DNA of 64,000 bases from Vigna angularis. Its lineage: Eukaryota; Streptophyta; Magnoliopsida; Fabales; Fabaceae. Positions 1 through 12,004 of this stretch are shown here, piece by piece. The stretch is taken from NCBI RefSeq assembly GCF_016808095.1, contig NC_068975.1:2976001-3040000 (forward strand). The letters are read 5' to 3'. A model generated the notes under the pieces. That model was not told where the DNA came from. It worked only from the letters and a program-made list of their open reading frames with translations, and made no database searches. The position numbers and the translations under genes are program-made. The first letter of the stretch is position 1; every line of letters starts with the position of its first letter.

Positions 1-32
1 CATGTTTTATACACATCAACTCCTATGAAAAG

Positions 33-1482
33 TGTTAAAAAAAAATGGCTCAAGTGCGCGCGGGGGGGGGGGGGGGGGGGTCGTTAATTGGTGAAGTGTA
101 AAACACAAAGGCTTTTAAAATCTTTTCCACAAAAAATGATGCATTTATACTTTTCTTGAATTGCAAGGTAAAATATTTTCAATGCAGCGGAAACTTAATC
201 AAATAAGTACAGAAAGTAATCGATTGAATAAATGAGAGTAGGGATTAGAAAATTCAAACACTGCATTTTTTATACTGGTTCGGCCAACCTGCCTACATCT
301 AGTGTCCTTCCAACCACGGGAAGCAAATGCATTATAATGATCAAGGATTTTACAACAAGGTTTCTACAGAAGACCTCACGTCAAAAATGTAAAACACCTC
401 TTTAACCCTCTAATCAAAATATAGGCAATACACAACAAGACCAGCAACAAGAATCCCCTCTCATACCGTCTAACCCATTTGAGGCACCCTCAAAGTCAAG
501 AACACACATGTTCTTCTTCCTGTAGTCACAACAGGGAACTCAAACCAATCTTCAAGAGATTGTAGAATCTAATCATGCAGTAACACCCAAATGTGCAGAT
601 TTGATCAGTCTTTAAAACACATTAGTCTTGCTCTTCAAGAAATCACAAGTTGTTGATCACCACAGTTAATCTTGTTTCTTGGAGCTTTTTTCTCTTTCTA
701 TAAGATCACAACTTTCTCTAAATGATATGAAATTGTTAGAATCACCAAAAGTTCTTACAGAATTCAAATCTGCATCAATTTATAGTATAACACATATCAA
801 ACGCATTTTAATCGATTGAGCTACTAACGTAATCGAATATAACAATCAGTTATAATAGAATTAGCAGCAGTCAAACAAATAATTGAATGTACAATTAATG
901 CAATCGACTATCATATAATGCTTGGTCAACATTTTTAAATATATGACCGCTATGTTAGTTGTTACCAGCATTTAACAGATTTTCAAACATCAACTAACTT
1001 ATTCGAATACAGAGTGCATGCATTCGATTAAGTGAAATGTTTTTGCATAGTTTTGAAAACTTTTCTCTTTGAAAAAACTCACAGCACACTTCAAAAGAGT
1101 TTGTGCAAAGACACTAGTTTTAATCGATTCATCCCATAATGTAATGGACTTAAAACTGTTGTTTTGCCACATATTTAAAGTTCAACCATAATGCTTGTGA
1201 TTTTTCTTTTCCCAAAAACATACGTTATGCATAGACATATAAAATCACATATTTCACACAGTGATATGCAATGAACAACACAAACATAACTCAAACATGT
1301 TCTTATATATGCTTTAACAGATTTAACACATTAAGTAAAAGCATATAACATATGTAAACATAAAACATGTAACACATAATACACTTGTGTTATTAATTAT
1401 GTGTTGTCATCATAAAAAACTCAGATATCACTGAGGTTGTGGGTTATTCTAAACATGTGCTCCCCTATCAACAATCTCAACA
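33..1482 (-). repeat. Copia 3' LTR (left copy)
   Basis: This runs from TGTTAAAA to TCTCAACA on the plus strand and matches 10242-11682 almost throughout, including the stretch with repeated AATCGATT motifs. It lies beyond the polypurine tract, so it is the 3' LTR of the minus-strand element. The first 80 bases differ from the partner: a run of 19 G (62-80) replaces a run of six G. A 5'-truncated third copy lies at 4374-5395. Confidence 0.85.
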
Positions 1483-1484
1483 AT

Positions 1485-1497
1485 CTCCCCCTTTTTT
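1485..1497 (-). promoter_or_regulatory. Polypurine tract of copia element
   Basis: On the minus strand this reads AAAAAAGGGGGAG, directly inside the 3' LTR boundary, where plus-strand DNA priming occurs in LTR retrotransposons. An identical tract sits at 5398-5410 in the second duplication copy. Confidence 0.75.
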
Positions 1498-2274
1498 GAT
1501 GATGCACAACCATGATTAATAATCAACCATGTTGCACAAATCAATACAGATTATCAACCAATTACAGAAACATCATAATTCTATCCCTTTGGGCATTAGC
1601 AAAAAAGGTAAGCACACTGTAATTGATACACAAATAATCAAGCACAATAGAGATGCATCAGATATAAACATTTTATGATGCTCCCCGTGACAATATTATT
1701 TACATGATTTAAGATATTCTCCCCCTTAAATGAAGACATGTAAAATAGTTCAATAATATGCAATGCTCCCTCTATCATTATGCATGTTTCAATCTCAAAA
1801 CACAGATGCATAATGCAGTAATCAAAGTATATAGCAGAGCATGTAAAAGCATATTCCAAGTAATGTATCAAAGCAGATATGTAACAGTTATATTAGATCA
1901 AAAGTTGATACATTTTCAATTAGTAGAAAACAATTTAATCTCTTATCATCTCAAAATATGTATATCAAACATTCAAAATATGTATAAGAAGAATAAACAT
2001 TCAACAGTATATAAAACAAGATTTAAAGATATCAGATATTTCAATTTTGGAATCTTTAAACCCATGTTGATACTCAATCGATTTGAATCCAGTCATAATC
2101 AATTTCTTGTTGTAGCATATTGTTGATTTTCAAGTTTCATCTAGCCAGCAAGTAATGTTCCTGCAAAACCTTTCATAGTCTTTCTAGATCAAGCATTTTA
2201 GAATCAATATAATACAGGAATTATCAAAGATAATGTGTGAGTATGCAAAGATACGAATGTAACAGTAAAATTAC

Positions 2275-2802
2275 AGTTGTCAAAACAGGCCACCCGACCC
2301 GACCCGACCCGACATGACCCGGCCCACCATGGGTTGGTCACTTAGTGAGCCAACTCAACCCGACTCATTTATTAGCGAGTCAGAAAAATTCGAACCCGAC
2401 TCGACCCACCACGGGTTGGTGGGTAAACGGGTTGGCTCACTAGCTCACTTAATTACAATTTTTTTAAATAAAAAAAATTACAAACTTTTTATAATTCAAA
2501 TCTAAACAAATTTCACTCCCAAATTTCACATGTTTAATTAATTTTTAAAATAAATAACTTAAATAATTTTTTCAAGCAAAAACAAAATAATAAATATTTT
2601 TTATAAAATTAAAATTAAATTTTAATAAAGTAAAATTAGGTAGGTGGGTTGATGGGCCAACCCGGCCCACCACGGGTTCAACCCGCATGAGCTAGGTTGA
2701 AATCTAATCTGTATAAAAAAAATACAATTTTTTCAAACCCAATCCGGCTCAAACCCGTAGTGGGCCGGGTTGGCCCGCGGGTTGTGACCCATTTTGACAA
2801 CT
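2275..2802. mobile_element. Small GC-rich non-autonomous DNA transposon, copy 1
   Basis: A 528-bp insertion bounded by a perfect 11-bp inverted repeat, AGTTGTCAAAA and TTTTGACAACT. Both ends are rich in CCCGACCC/GGGTTGG words and the centre is A+T-rich. It lies in the noncoding stretch between copia RNase H and the polypurine tract. There is no coding capacity. The terminal design suggests a hAT-like MITE, but no clean 8-bp target duplication is visible, so the superfamily is unproven. Confidence 0.6.
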
Positions 2803-2871
2803 TTAAGTAAAATGTAACATATTTGCATACAAGCATAGTGTAATTGATTTAAGTGTTATTTGATACTACTA

Positions 2872-4373
2872 TCATCCAAAATTCCTAGTTCATTTAGAAT
2901 TGTATAAAATCTTTCTTTGTTCAATGGTTTTGTGAAAATATTTGCCCATTGCTATAAGGTATCTACATATTCGACCTTAATTTCTCCTTTGAGGATGTGG
3001 TCTCGTATGAAGTGATGCCTTATTTCAATATGCTTAGTTTTAGAGTGAAGAACAAGATTTATAGTCAAATTGATTGCACTTGTGTTATCACATTTTAAAG
3101 GAATATGATTTAATGATATGCCATAGTCCTCTAGTTGGCTCTTGATCCAAAGAGATTGAGCACAACAACTTCCAGCTTCTATGTTCTCTGCTTCTATGGT
3201 AGATAATGCCACACAAGCTTGTTTCTTTGAGTGCCAAGAAACTAGTGAACATTCTAGTAGATGACATGTGCCACTACAACTCTTTCTGTCTAGCTTACAG
3301 CCACCAAAATCAGAATCACTATAAGCCTTAAGAAAAATATTTGAACCACTGTATACCAGAATCCAAGATTCTTGGTTCCTTTTAAGTATTTAAAAATTCT
3401 TTTTACAACAGTTAAGTGTGATTCTTTTGGTAAAGACTGAAACCTAGCACAGAGACACACACTTTGCATGATGTCTTGTCTACTAGCAGTTAAGTGCAAT
3501 AGAGATCGGATCATACCTCTTTACATTTTTTGATCAACTTCATTGCTTGCTTTATCAAGGTCAAGATAGCAGTTTGTTGCCATAGGAGTTGCAACATCTT
3601 TGCAGTCCAACATTTTGTATTTCTTTAACAGATCAGTGCAATACTTGGATTGATGGATAAAGATGCCATTCTTGGTTTGCTTGACTTGAAGTCCTAGGAA
3701 ATATTAGAGTTCTCCCATCATGGACATCTCGAACTCTTCCTGCATAGTCTCAGAAAACTCTTTGCACAGTGTAGGATTAGTTGATCCAAAGATAATGTCA
3801 TCAACATAAATTTGAACATATAATTTGTCTTTATTTGAGTTCTTAATAAAGAGAGTTGAATCTACTTTACCCCTAGAGAATCCCTTCTTTACTAGAAACT
3901 CACTTAAGCGCTCGTACCACGACCTTGGCGTCTATTTTAACCAATACATAGCCTTTTTCAATTTGAAGACATAATCTTGGTGCTCATAGTCTTGAAATCT
4001 TGGTGGTTGTTCCACATAGACTTCTTCTTTAATATAGCCATTTAAGAACGCACTCTTAACATCCATTTGATACAGTTTAAACTTCATCATAGATGCAACA
4101 ACAAGCAGAATTCTTATTGCTTCCAATCTGGCCACTGATGCATACGTCTCATCATAATTGATTCCTTCTTCTTGACTGTAACCTTTAGCAACCAACCTTG
4201 CCTTGTTCTTTATGATTTCCCTTGAATCATCCTTCTTGTTTTTGAAGACCCATTTAGTGCCTATAACTTGCAACTTTTCGGTTCTTGGAACCAACTCCCA
4301 TAGATTGTTCCTCTTATATTGATTTAGTTCCTCTTGCATGGCCATCATCCAATTTTCATTCGTAATAGCAGTT
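2872..4373 (-). pseudogene. Copia reverse transcriptase/RNase H remnant, copy 1
   Basis: Read from 4373 downwards this encodes the copia RT entry region ([10 protein letters not shown] near the end of the 138-codon frame 4348-3932), the YVDD catalytic box at 3808-3797, and RNase H motifs (MALSTIEAE, KTKHIEIRHHFIRDH in the frame 3212-2952). Stops interrupt it, for example a TAG after the MYWLK segment and another in the thumb region. The N-terminal part is cut off at the duplication junction, where LTR sequence follows. It has no intact polymerase. Confidence 0.85.
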
Positions 4374-5395
4374 TCATACCGTCTAACCCATTTGAGGCAC
4401 CCTCAAAGTCAAGAACACACATGTTCTTCTTCCTGTAGTCACAACAGGGAACTCAAACCAATCTTCAAGAGATTGTAGAATCTAATCATGCAGTAACACC
4501 CAAATGTGCAGATTTGATCAGTCTTTAAAACACATTAGTCTTGCTCTTCAAGAAATCACAAGTTGTTGATCACCACAGTTAATCTTGTTTCTTGGAGCTT
4601 TTTTCTCTTTCTATAAGATCACAACTTTCTCTAAATGATATGAAATTGTTAGAATCACCAAAAGTTCTTACAGAATTCAAATCTGCATCAATTTATAGTA
4701 TAACACATATCAAACGCATTTTAATCGATTGAGCTACTAACGTAATCGAATATAACAATCAGTTATAATAGAATTAGCAGCAGTCAAACAAATAATTGAA
4801 TGTACAATTAATGCAATCGACTATCATATAATGCTTGGTCAACATTTTTAAATATATGACCGCTATGTTAGTTGTTACCAGCATTTAACAGATTTTCAAA
4901 CATCAACTAACTTATTCGAATACAGAGTGCATGCATTCGATTAAGTGAAATGTTTTTGCATAGTTTTGAAAACTTTTCTCTTTGAAAAAACTCACAGCAC
5001 ACTTCAAAAGAGTTTGTGCAAAGACACTAGTTTTAATCGATTCATCCCATAATGTAATGGACTTAAAACTGTTGTTTTGCCACATATTTAAAGTTCAACC
5101 ATAATGCTTGTGATTTTTCTTTTCCCAAAAACATACGTTATGCATAGACATATAAAATCACATATTTCACACAGTGATATGCAATGAACAACACAAACAT
5201 AACTCAAACATGTTCTTATATATGCTTTAACAGATTTAACACATTAAGTAAAAGCATATAACATATGTAAACATAAAACATGTAACACATAATACACTTG
5301 TGTTATTAATTATGTGTTGTCATCATAAAAAACTCAGATATCACTGAGGTTGTGGGTTATTCTAAACATGTGCTCCCCTATCAACAATCTCAACA
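4374..5395 (-). repeat. Truncated copia LTR inside the duplication
   Basis: Matches 461-1482 exactly as far as I can read. It lacks the first 428 bases of the LTR because the duplication breakpoint falls inside the LTR. It sits between two pol segments and separates RT copy 1 from RT copy 2. Confidence 0.85.
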
Positions 5396-6187
5396 ATCTC
5401 CCCCTTTTTTGATGATGCACAACCATGATTAATAATCAACCATGTTGCACAAATCAATACAGATTATCAACCAATTACAGAAACATCATAATTCTATCCC
5501 TTTGGGCATTAGCAAAAAAGGTAAGCACACTGTAATTGATACACAAATAATCAAGCACAATAGAGATGCATCAGATATAAACATTTTATGATGCTCCCCG
5601 TGACAATATTATTTACATGATTTAAGATATTCTCCCCCTTAAATGAAGACATGTAAAATAGTTCAATAATATGCAATGCTCCCTCTATCATTATGCATGT
5701 TTCAATCTCAAAACACAGATGCATAATGCAGTAATCAAAGTATATAGCAGAGCATGTAAAAGCATATTCCAAGTAATGTATCAAAGCAGATATGTAACAG
5801 TTATATTAGATCAAAAGTTGATACATTTTCAATTAGTAGAAAACAATTTAATCTCTTATCATCTCAAAATATGTATATCAAACATTCAAAATATGTATAA
5901 GAAGAATAAACATTCAACAGTATATAAAACAAGATTTAAAGATATCAGATATTTCAATTTTGGAATCTTTAAACCCATGTTGATACTCAATCGATTTGAA
6001 TCCAGTCATAATCAATTTCTTGTTGTAGCATATTGTTGATTTTCAAGTTTCATCTAGCCAGCAAGTAATGTTCCTGCAAAACCTTTCATAGTCTTTCTAG
6101 ATCAAGCATTTTAGAATCAATATAATACAGGAATTATCAAAGATAATGTGTGAGTATGCAAAGATACGAATGTAACAGTAAAATTAC

Positions 6188-6715
6188 AGTTGTCAAAACA
6201 GGCCACCCGACCCGACCCGACCCGACATGACCCGGCCCACCATGGGTTGGTCACTTAGTGAGCCAACTCAACCCGACTCATTTATTAGCGAGTCAGAAAA
6301 ATTCGAACCCGACTCGACCCACCACGGGTTGGTGGGTAAACGGGTTGGCTCACTAGCTCACTTAATTACAATTTTTTTAAATAAAAAAAATTACAAACTT
6401 TTTATAATTCAAATCTAAACAAATTTCACTCCCAAATTTCACATGTTTAATTAATTTTTAAAATAAATAACTTAAATAATTTTTTCAAGCAAAAACAAAA
6501 TAATAAATATTTTTTATAAAATTAAAATTAAATTTTAATAAAGTAAAATTAGGTAGGTGGGTTGATGGGCCAACCCGGCCCACCACGGGTTCAACCCGCA
6601 TGAGCTAGGTTGAAATCTAATCTGTATAAAAAAAATACAATTTTTTCAAACCCAATCCGGCTCAAACCCGTAGTGGGCCGGGTTGGCCCGCGGGTTGTGA
6701 CCCATTTTGACAACT
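6188..6715. mobile_element. Small GC-rich non-autonomous DNA transposon, copy 2
   Basis: Copy of 2275-2802 carried along in the 3,913-bp duplication. Its offset equals the duplication unit, so it is not an independent insertion. A related, truncated sequence lies at 54119-54284. Confidence 0.6.
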
Positions 6716-6784
6716 TTAAGTAAAATGTAACATATTTGCATACAAGCATAGTGTAATTGATTTAAGTGTTATTTGATACTACTA

Positions 6785-8330
6785 TCATCCAAAATTCCTA
6801 GTTCATTTAGAATTGTATAAAATCTTTCTTTGTTCAATGGTTTTGTGAAAATATTTGCCCATTGCTATAAGGTATCTACATATTCGACCTTAATTTCTCC
6901 TTTGAGGATGTGGTCTCGTATGAAGTGATGCCTTATTTCAATATGCTTAGTTTTAGAGTGAAGAACAAGATTTATAGTCAAATTGATTGCACTTGTGTTA
7001 TCACATTTTAAAGGAATATGATTTAATGATATGCCATAGTCCTCTAGTTGGCTCTTGATCCAAAGAGATTGAGCACAACAACTTCCAGCTTCTATGTTCT
7101 CTGCTTCTATGGTAGATAATGCCACACAAGCTTGTTTCTTTGAGTGCCAAGAAACTAGTGAACATTCTAGTAGATGACATGTGCCACTACAACTCTTTCT
7201 GTCTAGCTTACAGCCACCAAAATCAGAATCACTATAAGCCTTAAGAAAAATATTTGAACCACTGTATACCAGAATCCAAGATTCTTGGTTCCTTTTAAGT
7301 ATTTAAAAATTCTTTTTACAACAGTTAAGTGTGATTCTTTTGGTAAAGACTGAAACCTAGCACAGAGACACACACTTTGCATGATGTCTTGTCTACTAGC
7401 AGTTAAGTGCAATAGAGATCGGATCATACCTCTTTACATTTTTTGATCAACTTCATTGCTTGCTTTATCAAGGTCAAGATAGCAGTTTGTTGCCATAGGA
7501 GTTGCAACATCTTTGCAGTCCAACATTTTGTATTTCTTTAACAGATCAGTGCAATACTTGGATTGATGGATAAAGATGCCATTCTTGGTTTGCTTGACTT
7601 GAAGTCCTAGGAAATATTAGAGTTCTCCCATCATGGACATCTCGAACTCTTCCTGCATAGTCTCAGAAAACTCTTTGCACAGTGTAGGATTAGTTGATCC
7701 AAAGATAATGTCATCAACATAAATTTGAACATATAATTTGTCTTTATTTGAGTTCTTAATAAAGAGAGTTGAATCTACTTTACCCCTAGAGAATCCCTTC
7801 TTTACTAGAAACTCACTTAAGCGCTCGTACCACGACCTTGGCGTCTATTTTAACCAATACATAGCCTTTTTCAATTTGAAGACATAATCTTGGTGCTCAT
7901 AGTCTTGAAATCTTGGTGGTTGTTCCACATAGACTTCTTCTTTAATATAGCCATTTAAGAACGCACTCTTAACATCCATTTGATACAGTTTAAACTTCAT
8001 CATAGATGCAACAACAAGCAGAATTCTTATTGCTTCCAATCTGGCCACTGATGCATACGTCTCATCATAATTGATTCCTTCTTCTTGACTGTAACCTTTA
8101 GCAACCAACCTTGCCTTGTTCTTTATGATTTCCCTTGAATCATCCTTCTTGTTTTTGAAGACCCATTTAGTGCCTATAACTTGCAACTTTTCGGTTCTTG
8201 GAACCAACTCCCATAGATTGTTCCTCTTATATTGATTTAGTTCCTCTTGCATGGCCATCATCCAATTTTCATTCGTAATAGCAGTTTCAACATTTTTGGG
8301 CTCAATTTTAGAAACATATGCTACATTCAT
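6785..8330 (-). pseudogene. Copia reverse transcriptase/RNase H remnant, copy 2
   Basis: The same RT/RNase H sequence as copy 1, with the RT start retained: the open frame 8330-7845 begins [13 protein letters not shown] and carries [10 protein letters not shown]. The YVDD box is at 7721-7710 and RNase H at 7125-6865. A frameshift near 8335-8350 separates it from the integrase C-terminus, and several stops break the frame downstream. This is the copy contiguous with the rest of pol. Confidence 0.85.
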
Positions 8331-9370
8331 GCAAAATTGATTAAGTTGACGCCTAATGGATACTCTTCTCGTGATATCACCAATGATCTTGCTTGTCGAG
8401 ACGTTTCTTGGTGTTTTCCACTCCTGAATCTATTCAGCTCTTGTGGTTCGATTTCATTCTCGGAATTTTCCTCACCTATAATTTCTTCATTTTCTTTTAC
8501 TTCCCCAGTAGAATCATCTACATCTATTGACTTTCTAGAATGAACAGGATTAATGGTAACATCAATATACTCATCAAAGGCTACATGAACAGATTCTTCA
8601 ACACACATTGTTTTTTTGTTATAAACACGATAAGCTTTACTTGTAAGAGAATAGCCAATAAAAACAGTCTCATCGACTTTGGAATAACACTTACCAATGT
8701 TTTCCTTAGCATTGTTTAGAACGAAACATTTGCATCCAAAGATCCATAGATGTAAGATGTTAGGCTTTCTTCCCTTGAACAATTCATAGGGAATCAATTT
8801 CAGCATTGATCGTATCACTGTTTTGTTCAGTACATAACATGTTGTGCTAACTGCATCTGCCCAAAAGTACTTTGGGAAGTCCCTCTCTTTTAGCATGGTT
8901 CTTGCAAATTATTTTAGTGCTCTATTATTCCTTTCTACTACTCCATTATGCTGAGGTGTCCTTGGAGTGGAGAAGTTGTGAGTGATTCCCATCTCTACAC
9001 AATATTCATCAAATGCTTCATTCTGGAACTCTTTCCCATGGTCACGTCTTATGCACTTTATTCTGAGCTCTTTTTTATTTTGAATGGCTGCAACAAATTT
9101 CTTGAACACCATGAAAGTTTCACTCTTGGAAGAAATGAAGAAAGTCCAAGTAAAACGAGAATAGTCATCAACAATAACTAAGCCATACAAGTTACCTCCA
9201 AGACTCCTAACTCTTGAGGGACCAAATAAGTCCATATGTAAGAGTTGCAGAGGTCTGGTTGTTGACATTTCTCTTTTATTCTTAAAAGCTTGTCTTGTTT
9301 CTTTTTCCTTTTTGACATGCATCACACAATCTTTCAGAATCATAGCGTATATTAGGAAGACCAATGACAA
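8327..9370 (-). pseudogene. Copia integrase remnant
   Basis: Two open stretches lie in one frame, split by a single TAA near 8906. The first (9370-8909) holds the integrase core: HMDLFGP with the first catalytic Asp, VDDYSRFTW, RRDHGKEFQN with the second Asp, and TPQHNGVVERNN with the catalytic Glu. The second (8896-8327) carries the C-terminal region with FWADAV, the GRKPN segment and FGCKCFV. The catalytic triad therefore survives, but the chain is broken by the stop, by an upstream frameshift near 9300 and by a downstream frameshift into RT. Confidence 0.85.
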
Positions 9371-9659
9371 GATCCTTAGACACTAGCTTGTTCAATTGAC
9401 CCATGTTAATATGAGCTAGTCTTTTGTGCCATAACCATGCATCATCTTCTTTAGACATCAAGCAAACAACATATTTGAAAGAGGTTTTTCTAAAATCGAT
9501 TATGCAAATATTGTTGTGTCTTTTCCCTATTAATAATAACTCATCAGTTGAACCATTGCTAATTAAACAATATTTCAGTTCAAAAGTTATTTTTAGCCCT
9601 TTGTCACACAACTGACTAATACTAAGTAGATTGTGTTTTAATCCTTCAACAAGAAGCAC
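9282..9659 (-). pseudogene. Copia GAG-pre-integrase / integrase zinc-binding remnant
   Basis: The translation has WLWHKRLAHIN followed about 30 residues later by CDACQKGK, the His-His-Cys-Cys zinc-binding arrangement at the N-terminus of copia integrases. The frame leaves the integrase frame shortly after CDACQKGK, and the integrase core continues in an overlapping frame (9370-8909), consistent with a one-base indel near 9300. Confidence 0.8.
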
Positions 9660-9686
9660 ATTTTCAATTTCATATGCAGAGGAAGT

Positions 9687-10007
9687 TTAGATTTTACCAA
9701 TACCGATGATTTTTCCTTTGTTGTTATCACCGTATGTGACATGGCCAGTAGTCTTGTAAGAGATGCTTACGAATTTTGTTAGATCTCGTGTCATATGTCT
9801 TGAGCATCCGCTGTCCAGATACCACATGGAGCCTTTTGCTTCTTGTTTCAAAAACTCTTTTGCCGTTTCAGATTTGGCCATCATGATAAGATCACTTTCA
9901 AACACATTCTCCTTATTGTCATTCTGATGCCCATGATTTTTCTTCTTTTCGAGGAATTTCATAAACTTTTCAGCCTGCAGATTTATTCTTTCAACTTTGA
10001 ATCCCAA
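9687..10007 (-). pseudogene. Copia aspartic protease remnant
   Basis: The translation contains WYLDSGCSRHMT, the copia protease active-site signature with its catalytic Asp, followed by a YGDNNKGKI motif. A stop separates it from the zinc-binding frame. The usual gag capsid and CCHC knuckle should lie upstream, but only about 230 bp remain before the primer site. Confidence 0.8.
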
Positions 10008-10227
10008 TCCATCAACACAAGTTTTCTTGTTTCGCGAGATACCTGCTTCAAAAAATTAATAAAATCCATTAGTAATAGAATTTTGCTTAGCATTGCAAGT
10101 AACATGCACAAGTTCACATGCAGATTCACTAGTCCATCCTGTTTGAGATACAGAAGTCATTTTCTAGGATCAATCGATTTATCAGAAATAGTAATCGATT
10201 AGTTTTTCAAATATTTTATGAAAACCA

Positions 10228-10239
10228 GCTCTAGTGCCA
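10228..10239 (-). promoter_or_regulatory. Degenerate primer binding site of copia element
   Basis: On the minus strand this reads TGGCACTAGAGC. It matches nine of twelve bases of TGGTATCAGAGC, the complement of the initiator tRNA-Met 3' end, and it lies immediately inside the 5' LTR, where the primer site is expected. Confidence 0.6.
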
Positions 10240-10241
10240 AT

Positions 10242-11682
10242 TGTTAAAATAGAATGACTCAATTTCTCACACCAAGAGGGGGGTGAATTGGTGAAGTGTA
10301 AAAAACAAAGGCTTTTAAAATCTTTTCCACAAAAAATGATGCCTTTATACTTTTCTTGAATTGAAAGTTAAAATATTTTCAATGCAGCGGAAACTTAATC
10401 GAATAAGTACAGAGAGTAATCGATTGAATAAAAGAGAGTATGAGGAATCAGAAAATTCAAACACTGCATTTTTATACTGGTTCGACCAACCTGCCTACAT
10501 CTAGTGTCCTTCCAACCACGGGAAGCAAATGCGCTATAATGATCTAGGTTTTTACAAAAAGGTTTCTACAGAAGACCTCACGTAAAAAATGTAAAACACT
10601 TTTTTAACTATCTAAGCAAAATATATGCAATACACAATAAGACCAGCAGCAAGAATCCACTCTCCTGCCGTCTAACCCCTTTGAAGCACCCTCAAAGTCA
10701 AGAACACACACGTTCTTCTTCCTGTAGTCACAACAGGGAACTCAAACCACTCTTCAAGAGATTGTAGAATCTGACACGCAGTAACACCCAAATATGGAGA
10801 TTTGATCAGTCTTTGAAACACAACAGTCTTGCTCTTCAAGAAATCACAAGTTGTTGATCACCACGGTCAATCTTGTTTCTTGGAGCTTTTCCTCTCTTTT
10901 TGTAAGATCACAAATATCTGTAAATGATATGAAATTGTTAGAATCACCAAAAGTTCTTACAGAATTTAATCTATGTCAATTTATAGTATAACACATATCA
11001 GACGCATTTTAATTGATTGAGCTACTAATGTAATCGAATATAACTATCAGTTATAACAGAATTAGCAGCAGTCAAACAAATAATTGAATGTACAATTAAT
11101 GCAATCGACTATCATATAATGCTTGGTCAACATTTTTAAAAATATGACTGTTATGTTAGTTGTTACTAGCATTTAACAAATTTTCAAACATCAACTAACT
11201 TATTCAAATACAGAGTGCATGCATTCGATTAAGTGAAATCTTTTTGCACGATTTTGAAAACTTTTCTCTTTGAAACAACTCACAACACACTTCAAAAGAG
11301 TTTGTGCAAACACACAAGTTTTAATCGATTCACCTCATAATGTAATCGACTTAAAACTGTTGTTTTTCCACACATTTAAAGTTCAACTGTAGTGCTTGTG
11401 ATTTTTGTTTTCCCAAAAACATATATGATGCATAGACATATAAAATCACATATTTCAAACAGTGATATGCAATGAACAACACAAACATAACTCAAACATG
11501 CTCTCAGATATGCTTTAAGAGATTTAACACATTAAGTAGAAGCATATAACATGTAAACATAGAACATGTAACACAGAATACACATGTGTTATTAATTATG
11601 TGTTGTCATCATCAAAAACTCAAATATCACTGAGATTGTGGGTTAAGCTAAACATGTGCTCTCTCTATCAATAATCTCAACA
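10242..11682 (-). repeat. Copia 5' LTR (right copy)
   Basis: Begins TGTTAAAATAG and ends TCTCAACA on the plus strand. It matches 33-1482 with scattered substitutions and a few small indels, so the insertion is not recent. In element orientation this is the 5' LTR and would supply the promoter. Confidence 0.85.
10978..10985 (-). promoter_or_regulatory. Possible TATA box in copia 5' LTR
   Basis: The minus strand reads TATAAATT here, within an otherwise A+T-rich LTR. Its place about half way along the LTR in element orientation would suit a U3 promoter. This is motif recognition only. Confidence 0.35.
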
Positions 11683-11695
11683 ACAAGATTGTCTA

Positions 11696-11871
11696 TGTTG
11701 AATATAGTGAAAACTATGTATGAGATTAATCACCCTTGTGTTGAATATACACCTAGGATCCTTTATTTATAATAGAAGAAGTATGGGTTATGCCCAAAAT
11801 ACAAATAAGAAATAATAACAAACTAACTAAAGATAAAAGATAATCATAAGATAAACATCATATATCTAACT
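11696..11871 (-). repeat. LTR of foldback copia element (3' LTR)
   Basis: Direct repeat of 13234-13392, about 176 bp against 159 bp, with moderate divergence. In minus orientation this is the 3' LTR. Confidence 0.7.
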
Positions 11872-12004
11872 AAAGATAAAAGATAATAGTATATACCAAG
11901 ATTATTATTAATATAATCAATAAAGAATTAGTGAAAATATCTCCTTCTGTACTCGAGTGACACCAAATTGTTAATGATTTGCGAAGACATCATAGAAGGC
12001 GACA

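Larger units (their letters stand above)
461..4373. repeat. Tandem duplication unit, copy 1 (3,913 bp)
   Basis: The unit starts inside the copia LTR and ends inside the RT region. The next 3,913 bases repeat it. I saw no difference between copies: the reading frames and the inserted GC-rich element recur at exactly +3,913. The junction has a 3-base TCA shared by the two breakpoints. Confidence 0.9.
4374..8286. repeat. Tandem duplication unit, copy 2
   Basis: Second copy of the 3,913-bp unit. It contains a truncated LTR (4374-5395), a polypurine tract (5398-5410), the GC-rich insertion (6188-6715) and RT/RNase H remnants. Only this copy continues into the upstream integrase and protease, so it is the original context for pol, and copy 1 is the original context for the full 3' LTR. 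Confidence 0.9.
33..11682 (-). mobile_element. Degraded Ty1/copia LTR retrotransposon with internal tandem duplication
   Basis: The element reads on the minus strand: 5' LTR at 10242-11682, primer site just inside it, then protease, integrase, reverse transcriptase and RNase H remnants, a polypurine tract and the 3' LTR at 33-1482. Domain order (protease, integrase, RT, RNase H) defines Ty1/copia. Every frame is broken by stops or shifts, and only about 230 bp separate the primer site from the protease frame, so gag is almost wholly missing. A 3,913-bp segment is duplicated in tandem inside it. The flanking pentamers (AAAAG at 28-32, ACAAG at 11683-11687) match at four of five bases and may be a decayed target duplication. 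It cannot move on its own. Confidence 0.85.

Noticed and set aside
1758..2126. 122-codon plus-strand frame present twice (also 5671-6039)
   Set aside because: The repetition is explained by the 3,913-bp duplication. It lies in the noncoding part of the copia element, antisense to it, and shows no domain.
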